DNA of 64,000 nucleotides from Bradyrhizobium sp. CER78 (GTDB lineage: Bacteria; Pseudomonadota; Alphaproteobacteria; Rhizobiales; Xanthobacteraceae). The position numbers were made by a program, and so were the translations under genes. Location: positions 62,001-126,000 of the forward strand of contig NZ_JARVWP010000015.1 in assembly GCF_029846235.1 (NCBI RefSeq), written 5' to 3'. Shown piece by piece: positions 8,480 through 16,876 of this stretch. Position 1 is the stretch's first letter, and every line of letters starts with the position of its first letter. The notes beneath the pieces were generated by a model. The model did no database searches. It was not told where the DNA came from and worked only from the letters and a program-made list of their open reading frames with translations.

Positions 8480-9982
8480 TCAGCCGTAGACGAACGCCTT
8501 GTCGTCGAGGTCGATCGCGGGGAATTCGTCCTTCTCGGCCCAGTAGTCCTGGTTGTGCTGCCACTCCGGCTTGTCGCCGCGCTTCGGCAACAGGTGCATG
8601 CCGCGCATCATGTAGCCGGGGTTGAAGTTCTCCGGATCGATCCACGGCAGCAGCGGCATGTTGTGGTCCTCGGGGCGCAGCGCCGGCGTCACCTTGTTCA
8701 CGCCGGTTGTCTTCATGTGCTTGAGCATGCGGCAGACGAAGTCGCCGACCAGATCGACGCGCAGGGTCCAGCTGGCGCGGAAATAGCCGAACACCCAGAC
8801 GAGGTTCGGCACGCCGGTGAACATCATGCCGCGATAGGTCACGGTGTCCTTGAAGTCGAGCGGCTTGCCGTCGATCTCGAAGTCGATGCCGCCATTGGCG
8901 GAGAGATGGAAGCCGGTCGCGGTGATGATGATGTCGGCCTCGAGCTCCTTGCCGGACTTGAGCAGGATGCCCTTCTCGGTGAAGCGGTCGATCTCGTCGG
9001 TGACGACGGATGCCTTGCCGCCCTTGATGGCCTGGAACAGGTCGGCATCCGGCACGAAGGCGATGCGCTGCCGCCACGGCCGGTAGCTCGGCGTGAAATG
9101 CGTGGCGATATCGTAGTCCTTGCCGAGAACGGCCTCGACCGCGGCCAGCAGATCCTTCTTGGCGCCCTCGGGGTCGGCGAAGGTGCGCTTGGTGAACGCG
9201 TCCTGCTCGAACAGGATCTTGCGCCTGACGATCTCGTGGATCCAGGCCTCGTCGACCTGCAGCCTGCGCAGCTCCTCGGCGATCTCGATCGCGTTGCGGC
9301 CGGTGCGGAAATAGGTCGGCGAACGCTGCAGCATAGTGACGTGGCCGGCGTCCTTGGCCATCGCCGGAATCAGGGTCGCGGCGGTGGCGCCGGAGCCGAT
9401 CACGACCACGCGCTTGCCCTTGTAGTCGAGGTCGTCGGGCCAGGTCTGCGGATGCACGACCGTGCCCTTGAACTTCGCCATGTCGGTCCATTCGGGCGTA
9501 TAGCCCGCGTCGTGGCGGTAGTAGCCCTGGCACATCCAGAAGAAGTTGGTGGTGAAGCGCAGCCGCTCGCCGGTGTCGATGCGCGTGGCATCGATGGTCC
9601 ACAGATTGGTCTCGTTCGACCACTTCGCCGCGGTGATGGTGTGGCGATAGCGGATGTGGCGGTTGAGGTCGTTCTCCTCGATCACCTCGCCCATGTATTT
9701 CAGGATCTCGGCTGCGCTCGCGATCGGCGCGCTGGTCCACGGCTTGAAGCGATAGCCGAAGGTGTGCAGGTCGCTGTCCGAGCGGATACCGGGATAGCGG
9801 TGGGTCGACCAGGTGCCGCCGAACGTCTTCTGCGTCTCCAGCACCACGAAGCTGGTGCCCGGGCATTGCGTGGTGAGGTGGTAGGCGGCGCCGACGCCGG
9901 AGATGCCGGCGCCTGCGATCAGGACGTCGAAATGCTCTGTGGCGACCGGCTCGGCGGCGCGGATCTGGGTCTGGACGTTCAT
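8480..9982 (-). CDS. EthA-like flavin-containing (Baeyer-Villiger type) monooxygenase
   Basis: A 500-residue class B flavoprotein monooxygenase; such enzymes use FAD, NADPH and O2 to insert oxygen into ketones or oxidise sulfur and nitrogen. It has the FAD motif GAGISGVGAAYHL near residue 25, FGGTWSTHRYPGIRSDSD, the Baeyer-Villiger fingerprint F-x-G-x3-H-x3-W-P-D as FKGTVVHPQTWPDD, and the NADPH motif VVIGSGATAATL. The stretch YPGIRSDSD through GFRFKPW and the ending resemble mycobacterial EthA (from memory). The start is ATG at 9982 with AGGGAAG upstream. The MoxR gene lies upstream on the same strand, 88 bases away. The substrate is unknown. Confidence 0.87.
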   Translation of the reverse strand: MNVQTQIRAAEPVATEHFDVLIAGAGISGVGAAYHLTTQCPGTSFVVLETQKTFGGTWSTHRYPGIRSDSDLHTFGYRFKPWTSAPIASAAEILKYMGEVIEENDLNRHIRYRHTITAAKWSNETNLWTIDATRIDTGERLRFTTNFFWMCQGYYRHDAGYTPEWTDMAKFKGTVVHPQTWPDDLDYKGKRVVVIGSGATAATLIPAMAKDAGHVTMLQRSPTYFRTGRNAIEIAEELRRLQVDEAWIHEIVRRKILFEQDAFTKRTFADPEGAKKDLLAAVEAVLGKDYDIATHFTPSYRPWRQRIAFVPDADLFQAIKGGKASVVTDEIDRFTEKGILLKSGKELEADIIITATGFHLSANGGIDFEIDGKPLDFKDTVTYRGMMFTGVPNLVWVFGYFRASWTLRVDLVGDFVCRMLKHMKTTGVNKVTPALRPEDHNMPLLPWIDPENFNPGYMMRGMHLLPKRGDKPEWQHNQDYWAEKDEFPAIDLDDKAFVYG

Positions 9983-10070
9983 CTTCCCTGGTCTTCTTGT
10001 TGTTGGCTTGTTTGTTGAGCGATGGAAGCAAAACGCCGGAGCCATTGCCCGGCGCCTGCCGATCTCGAAA

Positions 10071-10913
10071 CTAGACTTCGCGGCGGCTGAGGAACGCCAG
10101 CCGCTCGAACAGATGCACGTCCTGCTCGTTCTTGAGCAGCGCGCCATGCAGCGGCGGGATCAGCTTGCGCGGATCGCGCTCCCTGAGCATCTCGGGCGTG
10201 ATGTCTTCGTTGAGCAGCAGCTTGAGCCAGTCGAGCAGCTCGGAGGTCGAGGGCTTCTTCTTCAGGCCCGGAACCTCGCGGACCTCGAAGAAGATCCGCA
10301 GCGCCTCTTCCACCAGCCGCTTCTTGATGCCGGGGAAGTGCACGTCGACGATCTGGCTCATCGTGTCGGCGTCGGGGAACTTGATGTAGTGGAAGAAGCA
10401 GCGGCGCAGGAAGGCGTCCGGCAGTTCCTTCTCGTTGTTCGACGTGATCATCACGATCGGGCGCAGCTTCGCCTTGATGGTCTCGCCCGTTTCGTAGACG
10501 TGGAACTCCATGCGGTCGAGTTCGAGCAGGAGGTCGTTGGGGAATTCGATGTCCGCCTTGTCGATCTCGTCGATCAGCAGCACCGGGCGCTTCTCGTTGG
10601 TGAAGGCCTCCCACAGCTTGCCGCGCTTGATGTAGTTCTTGATGTCGGACACCCGCGCGTCGCCGAGCTGGCTGTCGCGCAGCCGCGACACCGCGTCGTA
10701 TTCGTAGAGGCCCTGCTGCGCCTTGGTGGTCGACTTGATGTGCCAGGTCAAAAGCGGCGCGTCGATCGCCTTGGCGACTTCCTCGGCCAGCACGGTCTTG
10801 CCGGTGCCGGGCTCGCCCTTCACCAGCAGCGGGCGCTCGAGCACGATGGCGGCATTGACGGCGACCTTGAGGTCATCGGTGGCGACGTAGTCCTTGGTAC
10901 CGGTGAATTTCAT
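10071..10913 (-). CDS. MoxR-type AAA+ ATPase
   Basis: A 280-residue AAA+ ATPase of the MoxR class. These act with von Willebrand A proteins as chaperones that insert metal cofactors or remodel protein complexes. Walker A is GEPGTGKT (near residue 36), Walker B is VLLIDEIDKAD, and sensor 1 is IVMITSNNEKELPDAFLRRC. The C-terminal lid region is present. Its natural partner, the CoxE-like VWA gene, lies 640 bases away and points the other way, with a small membrane protein gene in between. The start is ATG at 10913 with a purine-rich AAAGAGA before it. Confidence 0.92.
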   Translation of the reverse strand: MKFTGTKDYVATDDLKVAVNAAIVLERPLLVKGEPGTGKTVLAEEVAKAIDAPLLTWHIKSTTKAQQGLYEYDAVSRLRDSQLGDARVSDIKNYIKRGKLWEAFTNEKRPVLLIDEIDKADIEFPNDLLLELDRMEFHVYETGETIKAKLRPIVMITSNNEKELPDAFLRRCFFHYIKFPDADTMSQIVDVHFPGIKKRLVEEALRIFFEVREVPGLKKKPSTSELLDWLKLLLNEDITPEMLRERDPRKLIPPLHGALLKNEQDVHLFERLAFLSRREV

Positions 10914-11006
10914 CTATCTCTTTGCCTTGCTTCGTTCGTTGGCCGGTTCGGCCTCAACATGAAACGACCGCTCTCGCAGCGGCCGTGGGAACTGCAAATT
11001 GTTCGA

Positions 11007-11252
11007 TCAGACCCGCCTGATCAGCGACAGGATCACGAGCACGACCACGGCACCGATCGTCGCGTTGACGATGTCGCGGACCGTGCCGCTGCCGAGGCTG
11101 ACGCCGAGTTGCGGCAACAGCCAGCCCGCCACCAGCGCGCCGATGATGCCGACGACGATGTTGCCGATCAGCCCGAAGCCCGCGCCGCGCACGATCAGTC
11201 CAGCGAGCCAGCCGGCAATCGCACCGATCACCAGTGCCGCAATGATGCCCAT
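11007..11252 (-). CDS. GlsB/YeaQ/YmgE family small membrane protein
   Basis: An 81-residue protein with three hydrophobic, glycine-rich segments (IIAALVIGAIAGWLAGLIV, LIGNIVVGIIGALVAGWLL and IVNATIGAVVVLVILSLI). This is the signature of the transglycosylase-associated, stress-induced membrane protein family. The function is not firmly known; relatives rise under envelope or osmotic stress. The start at 11252 has AGAGG upstream. It sits between the divergent MoxR and VWA genes and could share the MoxR transcript. Confidence 0.88.
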   Translation of the reverse strand: MGIIAALVIGAIAGWLAGLIVRGAGFGLIGNIVVGIIGALVAGWLLPQLGVSLGSGTVRDIVNATIGAVVVLVILSLIRRV

Positions 11253-11552
11253 TCAAACAGCCTCTGCCTCAATGACCTGTCACATACAATTGTAGTTGAA
11301 AAACCCGGCCGGTCTAGCGCGGATTCCGCAGCGCAGCGGTACCGAAGGCGGTGTCAGTATGGAATGTCATTCATCATCTTTCCGCTGCGCGGAATGCCCG
11401 GCGGCCTGCGCATGGCTGCATCGGGTCGTGCAGGCGCCTCCGGCGGAGCCGGAGCGCAGGAAGCTACCGGGTGGAAACGAATGGCTGATCTCGGAATGGA
11501 GCAAGGCCGGGGGCCCTTGACGCCACCGGCCCCGCGGGCGATTTAAGTAACC
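11253..11552. other. Intergenic region before the VWA gene
   Basis: A 300-base gap between divergent genes must hold promoters for both. I see no repeat-family element and no credible small gene. A short palindrome ACATACAATTGTAGT at about 11282-11296 near the GlsB-like gene is the only local symmetry noted. Confidence 0.35.
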
Positions 11553-12728
11553 ATGTTCCTCCAGTTCTTCACATCACTGCGCGCCGCCCAGGTCCCCGTG
11601 ACGCTCCGGGAATATCTGACCTTGATGGAAGCGCTCGACGCCGACCTCGCCGAACAGACGGTCGAGAACTTCTATTATTTGTCGCGCGCCGCCCTGGTGA
11701 AGGACGAGCGCAATCTCGACAAGTTCGACCGCGTGTTCGGCACCGTGTTCAAGGGGCTCGAGAGCCTGCTCGACGCCATGGGCAAGGCGGAGATCCCCGA
11801 GGAGTGGCTGAAGAAGCTCGCCGAGAAATATCTCACCGAGGAAGAGAAGAAGCAGATCGAGGCCATGGGCTGGGACAAGCTCATGGAGACCTTGAAGAAG
11901 CGGCTCGAGGAGCAGAAGGGCCGCCACCAGGGCGGCAGCAAGTGGATCGGCACCGCCGGCACCTCGCCGTTCGGCGCCCACGGCTACAACCCCGAGGGCG
12001 TGCGCATCGGGCAGGAGAAGAACCGCAACAACCGCGCCGTGAAGGTGTGGGACAAGCGCGAGTTCAAGGATCTCGACGGCAATGTCGAGCTTGGCATCCG
12101 CAACATCAAGGTCGCGCTGCGGCGGCTGCGCAAGTTCGCGCGCACCGGCGCGCCCGACGAGCTCGACCTCGACACCACGATCAAGGAGACCGCCAACCAC
12201 GGCTATCTCGACGTGCACATGCGCCCCGAGCGGCGCAACGCGGTCAAGGTACTGGTGTTCTTCGACATCGGCGGTTCGATGGATTCGCATATCGAGCAGG
12301 TCGAGGAACTGTTCTCGGCCGCCAAGAGCGAATTCAAGCACATGGAATATTTCTACTTCCACAACTGCCTCTATGAGGGCGTCTGGAAGCAGAACAAGCG
12401 GCGCTTCACCGATCGCACGCCGACCTGGGACGTGCTGCACAAGTACCCGCACGACTATAAGGTGGTGTTCGTCGGCGACGCCTCGATGTCGCCTTACGAG
12501 ATCATGGTGCCCGGCGGCTCGGTCGAGCATGTCAACGAAGAAGCCGGCTCGGTCTGGCTCGACCGCATCACCCGTACCTATCCGCACGCGGTGTGGCTCA
12601 ATCCGGTGGCGCAGAAGCACTGGGACTATTCGGAATCGACCACCATCATCCGCCGCCTGTTCTCCGAGCGCATGTATCCGATCACGATCGAGGGTCTGGA
12701 GAACGCGATGCGGGAGCTGGTGCGGTAA
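11553..12728 (+). CDS. CoxE-like von Willebrand A domain protein
   Basis: A 391-residue protein of the VWA/CoxE-like group that pairs with MoxR ATPases. The N-terminal half is helical and charged (FLQFFTSLRAAQVPVTLREYL start); the VWA fold begins near residue 230 with KVLVFFDIGGSMDSHIEQV. The metal-binding MIDAS reads D238-I-G240-G-S242, so Gly replaces the first Ser of the usual D-x-S-x-S. The later Asp is in VVFVGDASMSPYEI. The likely role, with the MoxR protein encoded nearby, is maturation of a metalloenzyme or envelope complex; the client is not visible. No strong ribosome site precedes ATG 11553. Confidence 0.87.
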   Translation: MFLQFFTSLRAAQVPVTLREYLTLMEALDADLAEQTVENFYYLSRAALVKDERNLDKFDRVFGTVFKGLESLLDAMGKAEIPEEWLKKLAEKYLTEEEKKQIEAMGWDKLMETLKKRLEEQKGRHQGGSKWIGTAGTSPFGAHGYNPEGVRIGQEKNRNNRAVKVWDKREFKDLDGNVELGIRNIKVALRRLRKFARTGAPDELDLDTTIKETANHGYLDVHMRPERRNAVKVLVFFDIGGSMDSHIEQVEELFSAAKSEFKHMEYFYFHNCLYEGVWKQNKRRFTDRTPTWDVLHKYPHDYKVVFVGDASMSPYEIMVPGGSVEHVNEEAGSVWLDRITRTYPHAVWLNPVAQKHWDYSESTTIIRRLFSERMYPITIEGLENAMRELVR

Positions 12729-12736
12729 TAACTTCC

Positions 12737-12816
12737 GTCATTCCGGGGCGATGCGAAGCATCGAACTCGGAATCTCGAGATTCCGGATCACCCGCTTCGC
12801 GTCTGTCCGGAATGAC
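12737..12816 (+). repeat. Family A intergenic palindromic repeat, copy 3 (short form)
   Basis: It begins GTCATTCCGGGG and ends GTCCGGAATGAC, with the CTCGAGATTCCGGATC core. At 80 bp it lacks the inner hairpin of copies 1 and 2. It starts nine bases after the VWA gene stop and precedes the rhodanese gene. Confidence 0.82.
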
Positions 12817-12849
12817 GGTGGCAAAAGACAAGGACAAAGGGAGAGCCCC

Positions 12850-13260
12850 ATGCCCCAGAACATCCACCGCGGCATCAAGGTGATGATGGACGAGGCCAAT
12901 GCCGAGATCGAGACCATCAGCGCGGCCGATGCGATCACCATGATCGGCAAGAACGACGTCGTGATCGTCGACATCCGCGATCCCCGCGAGATCGAGCGCG
13001 ACGGCAAGATCCCCGGCGCGTTCTCCTGCACCCGCGGCATGCTCGAGTTCTGGATCGATCCGAACAGCCCCTACGCCAAGCCGATCTTCCAGGAAGACAA
13101 GAAGTTCATCTTCCACTGCGCCGGCGGCCTGCGCTCGGCACTGGCAGCCAAGACCGCAAAGGACATGGGCCTGAAGCCGGTCGCGCATATGGGCGGCGGC
13201 TTTGCCGCCTGGCGCGAGGCCGGCGGTCCGATCGAGGCGTGGGAGCCGAAGAAGGGCTGA
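12850..13260 (+). CDS. Single-domain rhodanese-like sulfurtransferase
   Basis: A 136-residue protein with one rhodanese domain. The CH2A-like segment DVVIVDIRDPREIERDGKIPGAF is followed by the active-site loop HCAGGLRSALAA, whose Cys would carry persulfide sulfur in a six-residue C-x4-R loop. The C-terminus has MGGGFAAWREAGGPIE, typical of the fold. The start is ATG 12850 with GGGAGAG upstream. Its neighbour downstream is a second, two-domain sulfurtransferase, which suggests shared sulfur-transfer or thiocyanate/cyanide detoxification duties, though the substrate cannot be told. Confidence 0.9.
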   Translation: MPQNIHRGIKVMMDEANAEIETISAADAITMIGKNDVVIVDIRDPREIERDGKIPGAFSCTRGMLEFWIDPNSPYAKPIFQEDKKFIFHCAGGLRSALAAKTAKDMGLKPVAHMGGGFAAWREAGGPIEAWEPKKG

Positions 13261-13278
13261 GCTGAAGGTACGTTCTCC

Positions 13279-13392
13279 GTCATTCCGGGGCACGACGTTA
13301 GTCGCGAACCCGGAATCTCGCGCGACAACCTCTAGATTCCCCGATGCGCAATTGCGCATCTGCGGTTCACGCTTCGCGTGCCCCGGAATGAC
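13279..13392 (+). repeat. Family A intergenic palindromic repeat, copy 4
   Basis: Perfect ends GTCATTCCGGGG and CCCCGGAATGAC over 114 bp, with inner GCGATGC/GCAATTGCGC hairpins. It fills the gap between the two sulfurtransferase genes, ending 15 bases before the second start. Confidence 0.85.
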
Positions 13393-13406
13393 ATGAAGGA
13401 ATGATC

Positions 13407-14264
13407 ATGACCGCGACCGACGATCCGCTCGTTTCGACCGAATGGCTGGCCGCGCATCTCGGCGATGCCAATGTCAGGGTGCTCGACGCGACCTTCAAGC
13501 TGCCCGGCGTCTTGCCGCTGCCGAAGGACGACTACCTCGCCGCGCATCTGCCCGGCGCGGTGTTCTTCGATGTCGATGCGGTGTCCGATCATTCCAATCC
13601 GCTGCCGCACATGTTTCCGAGCGCCGAGCAGTTCGGCCGCGATATCGGCGGGCTCGGCATCAGCAATGCCGACACCGTCGTGATCTATGATGCCGGCGGC
13701 TGGGTCGCCGCGCCGCGCGCCTGGTGGATGTTCCTGTCGTACGGCCATCGCAACGTGCGCATTCTCAACGGCGGCCTGAAGAAGTGGCGCGCCGAGGGCA
13801 GGGCGGTCGAGAGCGGCGAGGTGAAGCCGAAGCCTGCGACCTTCAAGGCGAGCTATGATCCGAAGCGTGTGCGCAGCATCGAGCAGATGATCGCCAATGT
13901 CGAAAGCCGCAAAGAGCAGGTGATCGATGCGCGCGCTGCCGATCGCTTCGAGGGCCGCGCGCCGGAGCCGCGGCCGGGCATCCGCACCGGCCACATCCCG
14001 GGCGCCCGCAACGTGCCCTACAACCAGCTGTTCGACGCCGCGACCGGCGAAATGAAGCCGCTCGACGAGCTGCGCAAATCGTTCACTGGGGCGGGCGTGA
14101 AGCTCGATGCGCCGATCATCACGAGCTGCGGCTCGGGTGTCTCGGCCGGCGTGCTGACGCTTGCGCTCTATCGGATCGGCGTCACCGACACCGCGCTGTA
14201 TGACGGTTCGTGGTCGGAATGGGGGCAGGCAAGCGGCCCGCCGATCGCGACGGGGCCGGCCTGA
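13407..14264 (+). CDS. sseA: 3-mercaptopyruvate/thiosulfate sulfurtransferase
   Basis: A 285-residue tandem rhodanese. The inactive N-terminal domain begins VSTEWLAAHLGDANVRVLDATF, and the catalytic C-terminal domain carries the loop ITSCGSGVSAGVLTLAL. The C-G-S-G-V-S/T-A pattern is that of 3-mercaptopyruvate sulfurtransferases rather than thiosulfate-specific rhodaneses. It moves sulfur from mercaptopyruvate to thiols or cyanide in the cytoplasm. ATG 13407 is favoured over ATG 13401 because the GAAGGA ribosome site then has normal spacing. Confidence 0.9.
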   Translation: MTATDDPLVSTEWLAAHLGDANVRVLDATFKLPGVLPLPKDDYLAAHLPGAVFFDVDAVSDHSNPLPHMFPSAEQFGRDIGGLGISNADTVVIYDAGGWVAAPRAWWMFLSYGHRNVRILNGGLKKWRAEGRAVESGEVKPKPATFKASYDPKRVRSIEQMIANVESRKEQVIDARAADRFEGRAPEPRPGIRTGHIPGARNVPYNQLFDAATGEMKPLDELRKSFTGAGVKLDAPIITSCGSGVSAGVLTLALYRIGVTDTALYDGSWSEWGQASGPPIATGPA

Positions 14265-14274
14265 TCGATACTCC

Positions 14275-14391
14275 TAAAGCGGGATGAGTTTTGGTTGAAT
14301 CGGCTTGGCGCGGTCTTGCTTCACCTCTCCCCACCGGGGAGAGGTGAACTTTCGACGCCGTTCCAGCTCAACCTAATCTCATCAGGCTTTA
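14275..14391. repeat. Family D repeat, copy 1 (short form)
   Basis: The ends TAAAGCGGGATGAG and CTCATCAGGCTTTA are imperfect inverted repeats, and the centre is the hairpin CACCTCTCCCC/GGGGAGAGGTG. The last three bases (TTA at 14389-14391) are the TAA stop codon of the minus-strand gene to the right, so the element forms that gene's 3' end. Confidence 0.82.
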
Positions 14392-15234
14392 GCGCCGCGT
14401 CAGCGGCACCAGGGTCGGATTGCCGAACGGATCGAGCTGCTGCTGAACGGCCTGCCGCACCACCGGCCGCGCGCGGACGATCCGCCGTCTTTCCTTGCGA
14501 TGCGCCGGCTTGCTGGTCGCATTGTGCTCCGGCTTTTTCGCCTCAGTGGCCTTCGGCGCCACCGGTTGTTCGACGACAACTTCCGGTCCGCCCAGCGTCG
14601 CGATCTTGGTCTCGGCCGCGATGGTTTCGGGTGACGGCGGCGGTGTCGGCTCCGGCGCCACCATCGCTGGTGCCGGTGGAGCAGGCGCGGGCTCGCTGGT
14701 TGCGGCGGGCGGATCGGCCACGGCGGCGACCTTGGGTTCGGCAGCGGCCGGCGCCACTTCGGCTGCGGCCGGTGTCGGCTGCGATGCTGGCGGCGGATCT
14801 GGGGTCGGAGGCTGCGGAGCGGCCTCGGCGGATTGCGCCGGTGCGGGCGTCTCCACGGCTGGAGGTTCGGCCTTGGGGGAGGCGGGCGGCGGCGCATCAT
14901 CCGCCTTCACCGCGGCGAGCTTGTCCGGCTCGGCAGCAGGCGACGCCTCCGCGGGAGCGGCCGGTTCAGACACTGCCGGTTCGGCGACGGTCGAGGGGGT
15001 AGGAACGTCCGTTGTCGTCTTGTCCGCGGCGGGCGGCTCGACCCGCACCATGGCGAGCACCGGCGCGGCCTCGGGCTGCTGCGCGAACTGCGGCTCGGGC
15101 GGGGCCCGGCGGGCCGGAATGCTGGCGAATTCCTCATGCGCCGCGCGAAACAGCGCGGCGGCTCCTAACCCGAATACCAGGAGCGATATCGCCAGCACGA
15201 TCGCGGCGAACAGGAAACGAAGGCCGGGGAGCAT
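14389..15234 (-). CDS. Proline/alanine-rich single-span membrane protein
   Basis: A 281-residue protein of unknown function. One N-terminal membrane segment (FLFAAIVLAISLLVFGLGAAALF) is followed by a long low-complexity region rich in Pro, Ala and Glu, with many PAP, PEP and PPA steps (about residues 40-240). The basic C-terminal end contains KERRRIVRARPVV. This layout suggests a protein anchored in the inner membrane with an extended periplasmic or cell-wall-spanning tail. The start at ATG 15234 has GGGGGAA upstream. The TAA stop comes from a family D repeat. The Pro/Ala-rich part makes homology weak. Confidence 0.72.
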   Translation of the reverse strand: MLPGLRFLFAAIVLAISLLVFGLGAAALFRAAHEEFASIPARRAPPEPQFAQQPEAAPVLAMVRVEPPAADKTTTDVPTPSTVAEPAVSEPAAPAEASPAAEPDKLAAVKADDAPPPASPKAEPPAVETPAPAQSAEAAPQPPTPDPPPASQPTPAAAEVAPAAAEPKVAAVADPPAATSEPAPAPPAPAMVAPEPTPPPSPETIAAETKIATLGGPEVVVEQPVAPKATEAKKPEHNATSKPAHRKERRRIVRARPVVRQAVQQQLDPFGNPTLVPLTRR

Positions 15235-15562
15235 GGGCGCGGGTTCCCCCTTCTGCGGGAGGGTCTTTGATGTCGAGGGAACGCGGTGACCACACAAGAA
15301 AGCCGACGTCGCGAACGCGAATCAGGCCGATTCGAAGATATCGCAACCCCCGGAGACTGTTTGTTACAAAATGCGGGTGATTGATGACTTTGGGCACGTG
15401 GACAAACAATCCCGACCCATGAGACATCTTTGCCGCAGCGTTGACGGCAAATCACAAATGCCCGAAATAGCCCGGATTTCGCGGATTTGTCTTGAATGCG
15501 CCGCTATCTTCCTGCATTGGGCCGTTAACAGTCCGGTGTGGCTTGGGGACTATAATAGAGCA
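15235..15562. other. Divergent promoter region
   Basis: About 330 bases lie between the Pro/Ala-rich gene and the L,D-transpeptidase gene. A TATAAT hexamer at 15551-15556 lies only seven bases before the ATG at 15563; if used it would give a near-leaderless transcript. I found no good -35 at normal distance. No other structure was recognised. Confidence 0.35.
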
Positions 15563-16801
15563 ATGATGATCAACCGCATTCTGACGATTTGCGCTGCCGC
15601 GGCTCTCGGCCTGGCAGGAACTTCGCTTGCGCATGCGCAGCAGGGTTATCCGGCCCCCCAGGGCACTGGCTATTCGACGGCGCCCCAGCCCTATCCGCAG
15701 GGCAGCATGCCGGATTTCGACGCCCTCAACGACGATGAAGATGCGCCGCGTAGTTCGGCCGCGCTGCCGCCGCCCGGCCCGGTGATGTCGCCGGATGATC
15801 CGCGCTATGGCCGCCCGATGAACGCTCCGGTCTATTCCGATCGTGGCGCGCCGTCTGGTCCGGTGATGTCGCCGGACGATCCGCGCTACGGCCGTCCGAT
15901 GAACGCTCCGGTCTATTCCGATCGTGGTGCGCCGACCGGCCCGGTGATGTCGCCCGATGATCCGCGCTATGGCCGTCCGATGGGGCCGCCGCCGGTGATC
16001 TATGGCGATCGTCCGGGCGCGCAGCAGGCCAATCGCGACAATGGTGTTCCCGCTGCAGGTGTCTCCTACGGCGACGACCGCGGCGGCATGCGTCCGCCCG
16101 AGGGCGTGACCGGAGCCGTGCCGCAGCAGCAGGCGCCGGTCGATGCCAATGGCAAGCCGGTGCGGATCGCAGCGCTGCCGGCGGACGAGCAGCCGGAAGA
16201 CGGACCCGCGCAACTGCCACCGAACCTGCGCCGCCAGGAAGTGGCGTTCGCGACCAAGGAGCCGGCCGGCACGATCGTTGTCGATACGCCGAACACCTAT
16301 CTCTATTACATCCTCGGCAACGGCCGGGCGATCCGCTACGGCGTCCGCGTCGGCCGCGACGGCTTCACCTGGACCGGTGTGCAGAAGATCACCCGCAAGG
16401 CCGAGTGGCCGGACTGGCATCCGCCGACCGAGATGATCGAGCGCCAGCCCTATCTGCCGCGCTTCATGGCCGGCGGACCCGGCAACCCGCTCGGCGCCCG
16501 CGCGATGTATCTCGGCTCGACCGTGTACCGTATTCACGGCACCAACCAGCCGTCGACCATCGGCAAGTTCGTCTCGTCGGGCTGCATCGGCATGCTGAAC
16601 GAGGACGTCTCGGATCTGTTCGAACGCGCCAAGGTCGGCACCCGCGTGGTTGTGCTGCCCGGCGGCGCAGCCCCGGGAACGACGACGGCCTCTGCCGCGC
16701 CGGCGAACCCGATGGCCCCCGCGCAGGCTCAGGCCGCGCCGCTGCCCGGCACGCAGCCGACCTCGGTGCAGCCGCTGCCCGCGCCGGTCACGGTGCGCTA
16801 G
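15563..16801 (+). CDS. L,D-transpeptidase (YkuD domain) with internal tandem repeats
   Basis: A 412-residue secreted protein. A signal peptide (MMINRILTICAAAALGLAG, ending near AHAQQ) is followed by a Pro/Gly-rich linker with three 27-residue repeats of the type GPVMSPDDPRYGRPM. The YkuD domain starts near GTIVVDTPNTYLYYILGNGR. Its catalytic region has His in YRIHGTNQPSTIG and the nucleophile Cys in FVSSGCIGMLN; the family norm is S-x-G-C-I-R-M, so Gly stands where Arg is usual. It probably makes 3-3 peptidoglycan crosslinks or attaches proteins to peptidoglycan. The C-terminus is Pro/Ala-rich. ATG 15566 is an equally good start. Confidence 0.87.
   Translation: MMINRILTICAAAALGLAGTSLAHAQQGYPAPQGTGYSTAPQPYPQGSMPDFDALNDDEDAPRSSAALPPPGPVMSPDDPRYGRPMNAPVYSDRGAPSGPVMSPDDPRYGRPMNAPVYSDRGAPTGPVMSPDDPRYGRPMGPPPVIYGDRPGAQQANRDNGVPAAGVSYGDDRGGMRPPEGVTGAVPQQQAPVDANGKPVRIAALPADEQPEDGPAQLPPNLRRQEVAFATKEPAGTIVVDTPNTYLYYILGNGRAIRYGVRVGRDGFTWTGVQKITRKAEWPDWHPPTEMIERQPYLPRFMAGGPGNPLGARAMYLGSTVYRIHGTNQPSTIGKFVSSGCIGMLNEDVSDLFERAKVGTRVVVLPGGAAPGTTTASAAPANPMAPAQAQAAPLPGTQPTSVQPLPAPVTVR
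15776..16018 (+). repeat. Three tandem 81-bp in-frame repeats in the transpeptidase gene
   Basis: Units start at 15776, 15857 and 15938 and encode GPVMSPDDPRYGRPM plus NAPVYSDRGAP. The third unit diverges in its second half. Near-identity at DNA level suggests recent slippage or recombination. Confidence 0.9.
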
Positions 16802-16824
16802 GCCAACAGGCACATCCATCATTG

Positions 16825-16854
16825 AAAAAGGCGCGCGAACTGCGCGCCTTTTTT
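16825..16854. terminator. Bidirectional rho-independent terminator
   Basis: AAAAA, then GGCGCGC, loop GAACT, GCGCGCC and TTTTTT: a textbook terminator serving the plus-strand transpeptidase gene and the convergent minus-strand dehydrogenase gene. Confidence 0.92.
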
Positions 16855-16876
16855 GTTTGCCGATCGATGTCCGGCC

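Noticed and set aside
8555..11546. Long plus-strand open frames across the monooxygenase and MoxR genes
   Set aside because: They lie opposite two genes with clear FAD, NADPH and Walker motifs and show no motif of their own.
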